From: an uncultured Bacteroidales bacterium
GTDB lineage: Bacteria; Bacteroidota; Bacteroidia; Bacteroidales; UBA932
NCBI GenBank assembly: GCA_944326385.1
Contig: CALVDT010000003.1
Span: forward strand, 1-58,186
DNA: 58,186 nt
Direction: 5' to 3'
Position 1 is the first letter of the stretch; each line of letters begins with the position of its first letter. Shown here one piece after another: positions 15,012 to 22,948 of this stretch. The position numbers and the translations under genes were made by a program. The notes under the pieces were generated by a model. That model made no database searches. It had not been told where the DNA came from and worked only from the letters and a program-made list of their open reading frames with translations.

Positions 15012-15716
15012 ATGCCGAAGAAGGAAAAAATACAGAAGATGTTCGACAACATCGCACCGGACTACGACAAGCTCAACCACATACTGTCCCTCGACATAGA
15101 CAGGATATGGAGGAAAAAAGCCGTAATGGAAATCACCGACGGCAGCACTCCTCTCTCAATACTGGATGTCGCCTGCGGGACCGGGGACTTTTCCATTGCC
15201 ATAGCCAGAGCCGCTGCTCCGGGCAGCAGAATCACCGGCATCGACCTTTCGGAAAAGATGCTTGAAGAAGGCAAGAGGAAAACAAGAGAGGCCTGTCTGG
15301 ACGGAATGATCAGCATGGAACAGGGAGACTGCGAACATCTCGGATTCGGAGACTGCAGTTTCGACAGGGTATCAGCCGCTTTCGGAGTAAGGAATTTCGA
15401 ACATCTGGAACTCGGCCTTTCAGAGATGAGAAGAGTCCTGAAACCGGGCGGCAGACTTGTTATACTGGAGCTGTCCGTGCCCGGAAATCCTTTGCTCCGC
15501 TTTCTCTACAAACTGTATTTCCTGAACATTCTTCCGGCTGTCGGAGGCCTCGTTTCCGGAAACAAAGGCGCATACCGGTATCTTCCGGCCTCCGTCCTGA
15601 AATTCCCCGCTCCCAAGAAATTCCTGGAGATGATGACTGCATGCGGATTCACCGGTGTCAAGGCAAAGGCATTCACTTTCGGCATCTGCCGGATGTATTC
15701 CGGCACACGGCAGTGA
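15012..15716 (+). CDS. menG: Demethylmenaquinone methyltransferase (MenG/UbiE)
   Basis: A 234-residue SAM-dependent enzyme that methylates demethylmenaquinone to menaquinone, the last step of menaquinone synthesis. It begins KIQKMFDNIAPDYDKLNHILS, the UbiE family start, followed by SILDVACGTGDFS (motif I), ITGIDLSEKMLEEG (motif II), DRVSAAFGVRNFE and RVLKPGGRLVILELS. No ubiquinone genes are present, and Bacteroidota use menaquinone, so MenG is the right name. The convergent gene menA, which makes its substrate, follows after 3 bases. Confidence 0.95.
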   Translation: MPKKEKIQKMFDNIAPDYDKLNHILSLDIDRIWRKKAVMEITDGSTPLSILDVACGTGDFSIAIARAAAPGSRITGIDLSEKMLEEGKRKTREACLDGMISMEQGDCEHLGFGDCSFDRVSAAFGVRNFEHLELGLSEMRRVLKPGGRLVILELSVPGNPLLRFLYKLYFLNILPAVGGLVSGNKGAYRYLPASVLKFPAPKKFLEMMTACGFTGVKAKAFTFGICRMYSGTRQ

Positions 15717-15719
15717 CCC

Positions 15720-16631
15720 TCACAGCAGGAATACTATGAAACCCGTGCCTGCAAGCAGGGCAAACAGGAAAGTAGCGATGACGAGCAAAGGAAGCTGTCT
15801 GTCGAGTGCTTTTCCCGACAGCCTCCACACTTCCACCAGATGATAGACAAAAAGCGGCAGGACGAGGACATAAAGATAATGCCACCAGTCGAATATCCGC
15901 AGAAAAGCATACGCGGTCATGAAGCCCCATCCGGCCAATATCAGCACCGTATGATAGATCTTGGCGTTTCTCTCCCCTATCCTGACCGGTATTGTCCTCC
16001 GCGTGGCAGCATCAGTCTCCATGTCACGGATATTGTTCACATTCAGTACGGCAGTGCTGAAACAGCCGATTGAAGCCGCCGGAAGCAAGAGTATCCATGT
16101 CCGTATCTCATGCGTTGCCACGAAGTAAGAACCCAGCACCGCGACGATACCGAAGAAAAGGAAGACGGCGAAATCCCCCTGTCCCCTGTATCCGTACGGA
16201 TTCCTGCCAAGAGTGTATTTCAAGGCACCGGAAATTGCCGCTACTCCGAGGAGCATGGTTATGAATGGGCCGAGATCAAAGAAAGTCCTGAACGAGAACC
16301 ATATCATAGCCAGTCCGCTTAGTATTGAAAGCACCACATAGACTGCCACCATGGCTTTATACCCGTTTTCGGATATAAGGCCTTTGGTAAGAGTGTAGGC
16401 CGGCCCCTTCCGGTCGTCAAGTCTGTCCGTTCCATGCTGGAAATCCCCGAGTTCGTTTGCCGTATTTGACAATATCTGGAGGAACACTGCGGTAAGCAAG
16501 GTAAAGAACGCAGCCCATACATCCACCCTGTAATCGGAAGCTGCAAGCATAAGTCCGAGAGAGACACCTGCAAGCGACTGGGGAAGAGTCCTCAGCCTCA
16601 TGGCTGTAATATATGGTTTCAGATTTTTCAT
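15720..16631 (-). CDS. menA: 1,4-dihydroxy-2-naphthoate polyprenyltransferase
   Basis: An integral membrane UbiA-superfamily prenyltransferase (303 residues, about nine helices) that attaches the polyprenyl tail to 1,4-dihydroxy-2-naphthoate. The first aspartate-rich motif is NELGDFQHGTDRLDDRKGP and the second is NNIRDMETDAATRRTIPVR, both needed for Mg-pyrophosphate binding. I chose ATG at 16629-16631 (MKNLKPYITAMRLRTLPQSL); a longer reading by 7 residues lacks support. It is convergent with menG. The leader upstream is a T/G-rich repeat of the TTGTTTTA type (about 16636-16680) without a clear -7 box. Confidence 0.95.
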   Translation of the reverse strand: MKNLKPYITAMRLRTLPQSLAGVSLGLMLAASDYRVDVWAAFFTLLTAVFLQILSNTANELGDFQHGTDRLDDRKGPAYTLTKGLISENGYKAMVAVYVVLSILSGLAMIWFSFRTFFDLGPFITMLLGVAAISGALKYTLGRNPYGYRGQGDFAVFLFFGIVAVLGSYFVATHEIRTWILLLPAASIGCFSTAVLNVNNIRDMETDAATRRTIPVRIGERNAKIYHTVLILAGWGFMTAYAFLRIFDWWHYLYVLVLPLFVYHLVEVWRLSGKALDRQLPLLVIATFLFALLAGTGFIVFLL

Positions 16632-16798
16632 ATCCCAAACAACATACAACAATTAAAACAACTACTAAAACAACAATACCGACAACCGCATGACCGAATC
16701 AATTGGCGACCTTTGTTTCCGGTTAAGAATCTTATTCGTCTCTTTCTGTGGAGACTTAAACCGGGAACGTGTGCAATTTGGCCCGGGCCACAGAACTT

Positions 16799-16829
16799 AA
16801 AGCGGGTTGTCGGGATGACAACCCGCTTT
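16799..16829 (-). terminator. Strong hairpin downstream of lepA
   Basis: AAAGCGGGTTGTC (16799-16811) pairs perfectly with GACAACCCGCTTT (16817-16829) around a 5-base loop. On the minus strand the stem ends in TTT followed by AAGTTCT, so it can serve as an intrinsic terminator for lepA, with A/T ends that could also work for the other strand. Confidence 0.65.
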
Positions 16830-16950
16830 GATTGTCATAACATACTGTCTGCTGCGTTATTTCGCGCTCGTCCTTGGTCATTTACAGAAGTAAACTCCCG
16901 GCGTCCTCCCACTCATGCCTTGCAGCCGGCATATTCTGACAATCAAAGCG
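16824..16950. repeat. 127-bp element bounded by 14-bp perfect inverted repeats
   Basis: CGCTTTGATTGTCA (16824-16837) and TGACAATCAAAGCG (16937-16950) are perfect inverted copies. The interior contains the small palindrome TTTAC AGAA GTAAA (16881-16894) in the middle and CTGCTGCG / TTGCAGCCGG near the two ends. It immediately follows lepA (minus strand) and shares 6 bases with the hairpin at 16799-16829. It looks like a structured RNA or a small mobile repeat. Confidence 0.6.
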
Positions 16951-16960
16951 CTGAACAACA

Positions 16961-18748
16961 TCAGTCAAGTTTAAGGACGGCCATGAAAGCGCTCTGAGGA
17001 ACCTCCACAGTACCGATCTGACGCATCCTCTTCTTACCCTGCTTCTGCTTCTCAAGCAGCTTCCTCTTCCTCGTGATATCACCGCCGTAACACTTGGCCG
17101 TCACATCCTTCCTGACAGCCTTGACGGTCTCGCGCGCTATGATCTTGGCACCGATGGCAGCCTGGATGGCCACATCGAACTGCTGACGGGGAATCAGTTC
17201 CTTCAGTTTCTCGCAGATCTTGCGGCCGAAATCATACGCATGGTCCGCATGGATAAGACTGGAAAGAGCGTCGGCAGGATCTCCGTTCAGCAGAATGTCA
17301 AGCTTGACAAGCTTTGCCTCCTTGAAGCCAGTAAGATGATAATCGAAAGAGGCATACCCCTTCGAGATGGACTTCAGCTTGTCGTAAAAATCGAACACGA
17401 TCTCCGAAAGAGGCATATCGTACGTAAGTTCGAGCCTGTCGGACGTTATATAATGCTGGTTTACGAGTGTGCCCCTCTTGTCAAGGCAGAGTTTCATGAT
17501 AGGACCGTAGAAGTCAGACTTCGAGATGACCTGGGCCCTGATGTACGGCTCCTCAATCCTGGATATCAGCGTAGGTGCAGGCAATCCCGACGGGTTGTGC
17601 ACATCCACGACATCGCCCTGCGTCGTGTAGACCTTGTATGATACGTTAGGGACAGTAGTTATCACGTCCATGTTGAATTCACGGTAGAGACGCTCCTGTA
17701 TGATCTCCAGATGAAGCAGGCCGAGGAAGCCGCAGCGGAAGCCGAACCCGAGGGCCAGCGATGATTCCGGTTCGAAAACCAGGGATGCATCGTTCAGCTG
17801 GAGTTTCTCAAGCGAGGATCTCAGTTCTTCATACTGGTCGGTCTCCACAGGATAGACACCGGCAAAAAGCATCGGTTTCACCTCTTCAAAACCAGCTATC
17901 GCCTCGGAACAAGGATTCCCGACATGGGTTATGGTATCACCGACCTTCACCTCCGAAGCAGTCTTGATGCCTGATATGATGTACCCCACACTGCCGCAAG
18001 GGATTTCATTGCGCGGATCGAGCTTCATCTTCAGCACTCCCACCTCGTCCGCATCATAGACCTTGCCGGTATTGAAAAACTTCACCTTGTCACCAGTGCG
18101 GATAGAGCCGTTCACCACTTTGAAATATGCGATGATCCCCCTGAAGGAATTGAACACGGAATCGAAAATCAAAGCCTGGAGAGGGGCCTCCGGATCCCCT
18201 TTCGGGGCCGGTATGCGCTCCACTATGGCATCGAGTATCTCCGGAACACCCTGCCCTGTCTTCCCGGAAGCGCAAAGCACATCCTCCGGCTTGCATCCGA
18301 GCAGATCCACGACCTGGTCGGTGACGACATCCACCATCGCGGAGTCGACATCGATCTTGTTCAATACCGGGATAATCTCCAGATCATGTTCAATGGCGAG
18401 ATACAGGTTGGAAATGGTCTGCGCCTGGATACCCTGAGTGGCATCGACTACCAGCAACGCACCTTCGCAAGAGGCTATCGCCCTCGACACCTCGTATGAA
18501 AAGTCGACATGGCCCGGGGTATCGATAAGGTTGAGCACGTATTTCTCTCCGCCATGCACATAATCCATCTGAATAGCATGGCTCTTGATTGTGATTCCCT
18601 TTTCTTTCTCAAGATCCATGGAATCGAGCACCTGCGCCTCCATGTCCCTGGCCGCAAGTGTCTTGGTGATCTCTATCATCCTGTCTGCAAGCGTGCTTTT
18701 GCCATGATCTATATGCGCAATAATGCAGAAGTTCCTTATATTCTTCAT
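16961..18748 (-). CDS. lepA: Elongation factor 4 (back-translocating GTPase LepA)
   Basis: A 595-residue ribosome-associated GTPase that acts on stalled or misassembled ribosomes. It begins [24 protein letters not shown] (P-loop AHIDHGKST), has the G2 region [10 protein letters not shown]3 [10 protein letters not shown]4 NKIDVDSA, and the LepA-specific C-terminal domain with [23 protein letters not shown]. Length and end are typical. The single start ATG at 18746-18748 is 39 bases from the -7 box. It lies downstream of trmN6 on the same strand but has its own promoter. Confidence 0.97.
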   Translation of the reverse strand: MKNIRNFCIIAHIDHGKSTLADRMIEITKTLAARDMEAQVLDSMDLEKEKGITIKSHAIQMDYVHGGEKYVLNLIDTPGHVDFSYEVSRAIASCEGALLVVDATQGIQAQTISNLYLAIEHDLEIIPVLNKIDVDSAMVDVVTDQVVDLLGCKPEDVLCASGKTGQGVPEILDAIVERIPAPKGDPEAPLQALIFDSVFNSFRGIIAYFKVVNGSIRTGDKVKFFNTGKVYDADEVGVLKMKLDPRNEIPCGSVGYIISGIKTASEVKVGDTITHVGNPCSEAIAGFEEVKPMLFAGVYPVETDQYEELRSSLEKLQLNDASLVFEPESSLALGFGFRCGFLGLLHLEIIQERLYREFNMDVITTVPNVSYKVYTTQGDVVDVHNPSGLPAPTLISRIEEPYIRAQVISKSDFYGPIMKLCLDKRGTLVNQHYITSDRLELTYDMPLSEIVFDFYDKLKSISKGYASFDYHLTGFKEAKLVKLDILLNGDPADALSSLIHADHAYDFGRKICEKLKELIPRQQFDVAIQAAIGAKIIARETVKAVRKDVTAKCYGGDITRKRKLLEKQKQGKKRMRQIGTVEVPQSAFMAVLKLD

Positions 18749-18787
18749 TCTCTGTGATATTCAGGGGTTCATATACCGTCAATCCTG

Positions 18788-18795
18788 CAAAGATA
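18788..18795 (-). promoter_or_regulatory. -7 box of lepA
   Basis: Minus-strand TATCTTTG followed by C, 39 bases before the lepA ATG. No clear -33 TTTG is seen at the right distance. Confidence 0.6.
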
Positions 18796-18838
18796 GCAAG
18801 ATTTGACGAACTGGAAAGAATGTTCGCCCGGAATGGCG

Positions 18839-19630
18839 TCAGAAATTCAGGTAGAAGTCGCGTGTGAGGGCGATATAATCAGGAGTGTAGGAAGCTCCGT
18901 CACGGATGGTCAGGAGCGATTCAGAAGGTACGGAAGTGCCATCCGCCGGTTCCCCTGCCGGGACAATGCCGTGGCGAGACCTGGAGAATTCCGCCACTAT
19001 GCGTGACGGCTGCTTCTTCGGAGTGGTACGGATTCTTACCGTACGGAAAGGATACAGGCCGCACATACGGGCGTGCCTCAGAAGCCAGAGCCCTGAATCG
19101 GCAGGCAATATCAGCGAAAGAATGCCGTCCTGCACCAGATGTCCGGCGGCAAAAGCGATGAGTTCGCGGTAGGACAGGGAATCGGTATGTCTGGCTGCAT
19201 TGCGGCGCAGGTCAGGAGCGCGGAGGGACATGTCATAATAAGGCGGGTTGGAGAAGATGTGGTCGAACATCAGAGGCGCTCCGGAATCCGCGCCTTCATC
19301 AAGAGAAAGCCTGTACTCCTCAAGCGACTGATGCACCGGACACAGCATTCCGGGCCACGGCGAAGCCGCGAAATTCCTTCCGGCCTCCCGGGCAGAAGGC
19401 CCGTCAATGTCTATCGCCACAATCCGCACATCGTCTGAAAGTCCGGAAAAACCCGAAAGCCGCTGGGCTGCCATCAAGGCTACCGTTCCGGTTCCTGTTC
19501 CTACATCAAGGCTAAGCCTGTCGGTCGCGCGGACAGTCATCAGGGCGCCGAGCAGGACACCGTCCGTATTGACCTTCATGGCGGATTCGACATTTTCGAC
19601 ATCGAAACACCGGAAATGGAAGACACTCAT
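18839..19630 (-). CDS. tRNA1(Val) (adenine-37-N6)-methyltransferase-like (TrmN6/YfiC)
   Basis: A 263-residue SAM-dependent N6-adenine methyltransferase. It starts FHFRCFDVENVESAMKVNTDGVLLGA, the diagnostic YfiC start, followed by LSLDVGTGTGTVALMAAQR (SAM motif I), VRIVAIDID (motif II) and the catalytic FSNPPYYD. It should modify A37 of tRNA1(Val) next to the anticodon. The length is slightly above the usual 240 because of a proline- and serine-rich insertion (VPAGEPADGTSVPSES). It lies 15 bases downstream of the ABC ATPase gene on the same strand and may share its promoter. Confidence 0.88.
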   Translation of the reverse strand: MSVFHFRCFDVENVESAMKVNTDGVLLGALMTVRATDRLSLDVGTGTGTVALMAAQRLSGFSGLSDDVRIVAIDIDGPSAREAGRNFAASPWPGMLCPVHQSLEEYRLSLDEGADSGAPLMFDHIFSNPPYYDMSLRAPDLRRNAARHTDSLSYRELIAFAAGHLVQDGILSLILPADSGLWLLRHARMCGLYPFRTVRIRTTPKKQPSRIVAEFSRSRHGIVPAGEPADGTSVPSESLLTIRDGASYTPDYIALTRDFYLNF

Positions 19631-19645
19631 TGCCGTACCGGTTTG

Positions 19646-20311
19646 TCACTGCTCCATGAACTGGCCGTCGCGCATGAAAAGACTCCGGTCGCACAATGCG
19701 GCCAGCTCAGGGTCATGGGTCACTATGACAAAAGTCTGCCCGAGACTGTCCCTGAGTCTGAAGAACAGACTGTGCAGCTCCTGTTTCGTGACACTGTCCA
19801 GATTGCCTGAAGGTTCGTCCGCGAAAATCACGGAAGGATGATTGATCAATGCCCTGGCTATGGCGACCCTCTGCTGCTCTCCGCCGGAGAGTTCTGACGG
19901 CTTGTGCGAAAGACGCTCCGAGAGACCGAGGTCTCCCAATATCGAGTCTGCCTGCATCCTGGCCTCCTTCGCGGATTTTCCGGAAATCAACGCAGGAATC
20001 ATCACATTCTCTTCCGCAGTGAATTCCGGCAGAAGATGATGGGCCTGGAACACGAACCCTACTTTCATGTTGCGGAAAAGCGAGAGCCGCCTGCTGTCAA
20101 GCCTCAGCACATCTATGCCGTCGATGGACAAAGTCCCGGCATCGGGTCTTGAAAGCGTTCCGAGAATCTGGAGCAGGGTGGACTTGCCTGCCCCGGACGC
20201 CCCCATTATCGACAGGACCTCGGATCTGGCGACATCCAGGTCTATTCCCTTCAGCACCTTGAGGCTGCCGAACGATTTTTCTATGCCTTTTGCAGTAATG
20301 ATAGATTCCAT
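19646..20311 (-). CDS. LolD/MacB-type ABC transporter ATP-binding protein
   Basis: A 221-residue ATPase subunit. Walker A is GASGAGKST, the signature is [15 protein letters not shown], Walker B is [13 protein letters not shown], and the H-loop is [10 protein letters not shown]. The spacing and the phrase [10 protein letters not shown] place it with the LolD/MacB/FtsE group that drives lipoprotein release or peptide export, so it should pair with a LolC/E-type permease encoded elsewhere. A longer reading from 20332 is rejected because that start would lie inside the -7 box (20330-20337); ATG at 20309-20311 gives the normal [15 protein letters not shown] start. Confidence 0.9.
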   Translation of the reverse strand: MESIITAKGIEKSFGSLKVLKGIDLDVARSEVLSIMGASGAGKSTLLQILGTLSRPDAGTLSIDGIDVLRLDSRRLSLFRNMKVGFVFQAHHLLPEFTAEENVMIPALISGKSAKEARMQADSILGDLGLSERLSHKPSELSGGEQQRVAIARALINHPSVIFADEPSGNLDSVTKQELHSLFFRLRDSLGQTFVIVTHDPELAALCDRSLFMRDGQFMEQ

Positions 20312-20329
20312 CTGAATTCCGGATTTCCG

Positions 20330-20337
20330 CAAAAGTA
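20330..20337 (-). promoter_or_regulatory. -7 box of the ABC ATPase / trmN6 genes
   Basis: Minus-strand TACTTTTG followed by C, 18 bases before the ATG at 20311. It decides the start codon of the ABC ATPase. Confidence 0.65.
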
Positions 20338-20349
20338 CAAAAAAATCCG

Positions 20350-22080
20350 TTAGCGCTCGCTCAATGAGAATATGAACTCGAGTCCGCCGTCTTTCCGGTT
20401 CAATGCGCGGATATCCCCTTTGTGGAATGCTATCGCGTTGCGGACAATGGAAAGGCCGAGACCGGATCCGCCGTCGTCCCGGGTCCTGCCTTCGGAAACA
20501 CGGTAAAACCTCTCGAAAATCTTCGGAAGATGCTCATCGGGCACTCCCTTCCCTGTATCATAATAGGAAAAATGATAATAGCCGTCCCCTTTCGCATAAC
20601 ATTCGACATGTATCTTGATCTCCCTGCCGCCATATTTGAGACTGTTCTCCATCAGATTGCGGAATACGGCATAGATAAGGCTCGGATTGCCGTTCACGCA
20701 CAGACCCGGTTCAAGGGCATTTTCCACCAGTATGCCCATCTCCTCGATACGCGGCCTGAGCTCGTCGGACACTTCGTCGACGACATTCCTGAGATCCACC
20801 TTCTCCTTGTGCAGCTGCTCCGGAGCCTCTTCTATCTTGGTGATGAGGCCTATATCCCTGATGAGATCCGAAAGACGCATGACCTGCACGTATGCCCTGT
20901 CCAGGAACATGTTCCGTCTCTCGTCCGATATGTCCTTGCAGACAGTAAGGGTTTCGAGATAGCCCCTTATGCTGCTGACAGGAGTCCTCAGCTCGTGGGC
21001 TATGTTGTTTGTCATCTGCTGCTTCACCACCTTGTTCTTCTCGACATTGGTGACATCGTTGACCGAAACCTCACAGCCATTGTCCGGGTATACGAGGACC
21101 TGGATGGTGTAGACACGTCCGCCTTTGTCGACATTGTACTGGAAGACAGGGACATTGTCCACCCTGGAATTCCTGATGTTGCGGGAGACGAACTCGGCGA
21201 CCGGCTTGAATATGTCATTGTCCCAGATAGTGTCGAGGTCCGGGGTCGGGCGGTCGAGCATCAGATTCACGAACTGGACGAATTTCGGGTTGGCATAGAC
21301 TTTCCTGCGCTCCTGCGAGAATATCGCTATGCCCCCGTCATAATAATGGAGATGCAGAAGCAGCCTTTCCTTTTCGAGGGCGATTATCCGGTTGCTCTGC
21401 TCCAGTCTGTGATAGCTTTCAAGCATCTGCTTGCCTATGTCGCCCAGTTCGGAATCGGGGAATGACATGTTCTCATAGTCCACCTGCCCCTTTTCCGCCG
21501 CCTCGGCAAACCGATGGAGCCTGGTCACGCCCTCCCCGAACTTGTCGGAGAGGAAAATGATGAAGAACAGGGCCACAAGAAAGACAAGCACCACTATCAG
21601 TATGAACACGGAGTCCGGACGCAGGGCCTTCTTGACATCGTATTCGAACGGGAGAGCCATGCGGACCACATATCCGCCATAGGACTTGGCATAATAGAAG
21701 TAATTTATCCCCACGGTGTCCGATTTCCTTATCGCACCCCCTTTCTGGGTCTTAAGAGCCTCCTTTACCTCCGGACGCGCACTGTGGTTATCCATGCTTC
21801 CCCGGTTCTCCTCCACGGAATCGAAAAGCACTATCCCGCTTTTGTCGATGACCGTCACTCTCAGTTCCGGAGGGAAAAGGGCCACCGTCGAGGAATAGTC
21901 ATCGGACTGGGCTATGATGTCCGCATAGCATGAAAGCCTGTCCTGAAGCATAAGCTTCCTGTTGTTCCTGTCTCCGCGGAACTGGAACAGGATCAGCAGC
22001 ACTGCAAACAATATGAAGACAGCTGCAAAATATTCAAGCAGCTGCCTTTTATAGGATCTTCTTCTGTCTTTCTTCTTCAT
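20350..22080 (-). CDS. PhoR-like sensor histidine kinase
   Basis: A 576-residue membrane kinase. TM1 is [16 protein letters not shown]; an extracytoplasmic sensor segment of about 120 residues follows; TM2 is [22 protein letters not shown]-like stretch ([23 protein letters not shown]) precedes the dimerisation helix [19 protein letters not shown] with the phospho-accepting His. The ATPase domain has N-box [32 protein letters not shown] and [11 protein letters not shown] chose ATG at 22078-22080, 7 bases after the response-regulator stop; an earlier ATG at 22099-22101 would overlap that gene by 14 bases and is possible. With the regulator and the divergent phosphate transporter it suggests a phosphate-sensing pair. 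Confidence 0.9.
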   Translation of the reverse strand: MKKKDRRRSYKRQLLEYFAAVFILFAVLLILFQFRGDRNNRKLMLQDRLSCYADIIAQSDDYSSTVALFPPELRVTVIDKSGIVLFDSVEENRGSMDNHSARPEVKEALKTQKGGAIRKSDTVGINYFYYAKSYGGYVVRMALPFEYDVKKALRPDSVFILIVVLVFLVALFFIIFLSDKFGEGVTRLHRFAEAAEKGQVDYENMSFPDSELGDIGKQMLESYHRLEQSNRIIALEKERLLLHLHYYDGGIAIFSQERRKVYANPKFVQFVNLMLDRPTPDLDTIWDNDIFKPVAEFVSRNIRNSRVDNVPVFQYNVDKGGRVYTIQVLVYPDNGCEVSVNDVTNVEKNKVVKQQMTNNIAHELRTPVSSIRGYLETLTVCKDISDERRNMFLDRAYVQVMRLSDLIRDIGLITKIEEAPEQLHKEKVDLRNVVDEVSDELRPRIEEMGILVENALEPGLCVNGNPSLIYAVFRNLMENSLKYGGREIKIHVECYAKGDGYYHFSYYDTGKGVPDEHLPKIFERFYRVSEGRTRDDGGSGLGLSIVRNAIAFHKGDIRALNRKDGGLEFIFSLSER

Positions 22081-22087
22081 ATCACGG

Positions 22088-22777
22088 CTATTCTTCGGCA
22101 TTCATGGAATATCCATAGCCCGACCTGTTCGTCAGATACCCCTTGCATGTGCCGAGCTTGCTTCTTATCCTCGCTATATGCACGTCGACAGTCCTATCCA
22201 ATACATAAGGAGCATCCTCCCACAGTTCGTTTATCATCTCTTCCCTGGAATATATCCTTCCCGGGTGCGATGCCAGCAATGTAAGTATCTCGAGCTCCTT
22301 CTTCGGAAGCACGACAGCGACATCGTCCACATAGACCATCTTCCTGGCTACATCTATCCTCAGCCTGCCGAGGGTTATCTGCTCCTGAGGTTTCTCGTGC
22401 CTTACTGCTGTGCTTCTCTTCAGGACAGCCTTCACTCTCGCAAGCACCTCGTTTATCGAGAACGGCTTCGAGATGTAATCGTCGCCGCCTGCGGAAAAGC
22501 CTGTCAGCAGATCGTTTTCAGCGCTTCTGGCGGTAAGGAAAATCACAGGGATCTGGCTTTTCCTCTCTTTTCTGAGAATCTCGGCCATCCTGAATCCCGA
22601 CATGCCTTCCATCATGACATCCAGAAGTATAAGGTCAATATTCTGGTCACAGAGTTCGAGCGCCGATTCTGCGGATGCCACCGGGACAACTTCATATCCC
22701 GCATTTTCAAGATTGAACTGCAGTATCTCCCTGATGTCGGGTTCATCGTCCACGACCATTATCCTCTTCTTGTCCAT
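22088..22777 (-). CDS. PhoB/OmpR-family response regulator
   Basis: A 229-residue regulator. The receiver domain (1-120) has the acidic pair VVDDEP, the phosphorylated Asp in LILLDVMMEGMSG, FLTARS and the lysine in YISKPFS. The C-terminal winged helix (about 130-225) ends VLDRTVDVHIARIRSKLG...GYGYS as in PhoB/OmpR. The start is MDKKRIMVVDD at 22775-22777; a longer reading from 22825 would begin upstream of the -7 box at 22800-22807 and is rejected. It is the first gene of the two-gene sensor-regulator operon and divergent from the phosphate transporter. Confidence 0.92.
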   Translation of the reverse strand: MDKKRIMVVDDEPDIREILQFNLENAGYEVVPVASAESALELCDQNIDLILLDVMMEGMSGFRMAEILRKERKSQIPVIFLTARSAENDLLTGFSAGGDDYISKPFSINEVLARVKAVLKRSTAVRHEKPQEQITLGRLRIDVARKMVYVDDVAVVLPKKELEILTLLASHPGRIYSREEMINELWEDAPYVLDRTVDVHIARIRSKLGTCKGYLTNRSGYGYSMNAEE

Positions 22778-22799
22778 ATGTCTGATATTAAACCGGAGA

Positions 22800-22807
22800 C
22801 AAAGGTA
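22800..22807 (-). promoter_or_regulatory. -7 box of the PhoB/PhoR-like operon
   Basis: Minus-strand TACCTTTG, 22 bases before the regulator ATG. No TTTG at the normal -33 distance, which would fit an activator-dependent promoter. Confidence 0.6.
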
Positions 22808-22850
22808 TGCTTTTTCCTTTTTCAAACTTCCTGCAATAATGTAAAATATT

Positions 22851-22881
22851 TGTTACGCGATTTTGTAACAATATTTTAACA
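22851..22881. promoter_or_regulatory. Candidate Pho-type operator
   Basis: Plus strand: TGTTAC (22851-22856) and GTAACA (22865-22870) form an inverted pair, and TAACA recurs at 22866-22870 and 22877-22881, exactly 11 bases apart. Direct repeats of TTAACA-like hexamers with an 11-bp period are the layout of known Pho boxes. The site lies between the divergent -7 boxes, 44 to 62 bases from either, where an activator would bind. Confidence 0.45.
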
Positions 22882-22912
22882 TTTCCGCAACAGAATGCAA
22901 ACAACGATGGAC

Positions 22913-22920
22913 TATTTTTG
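22913..22920 (+). promoter_or_regulatory. -7 box of the phosphate transporter gene
   Basis: TATTTTTG followed by C, 28 bases before ATG 22949. There is no good -33 box; the candidate Pho-type operator lies 32-62 bases upstream instead. Confidence 0.6.
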
Positions 22921-22948
22921 CGCCAGATTAACTATAACTCATAATTTT

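Larger units (their letters stand above)
16632..16960. other. 329-bp intergenic region between menA and lepA
   Basis: No gene is supported. It contains the T/G-rich menA leader (16636-16680), a 13-bp perfect hairpin (16799-16829) and a 127-bp inverted-repeat-bounded element (16824-16950). The remaining stretch, about 16690-16795, shows only a short GGCCCGGGCC palindrome near 16780. Confidence 0.6.

Noticed and set aside
16713-16997. Open frame across the lepA-menA spacer
   Set aside because: It runs through the inverted-repeat element and into lepA antisense; the product has no recognisable feature.
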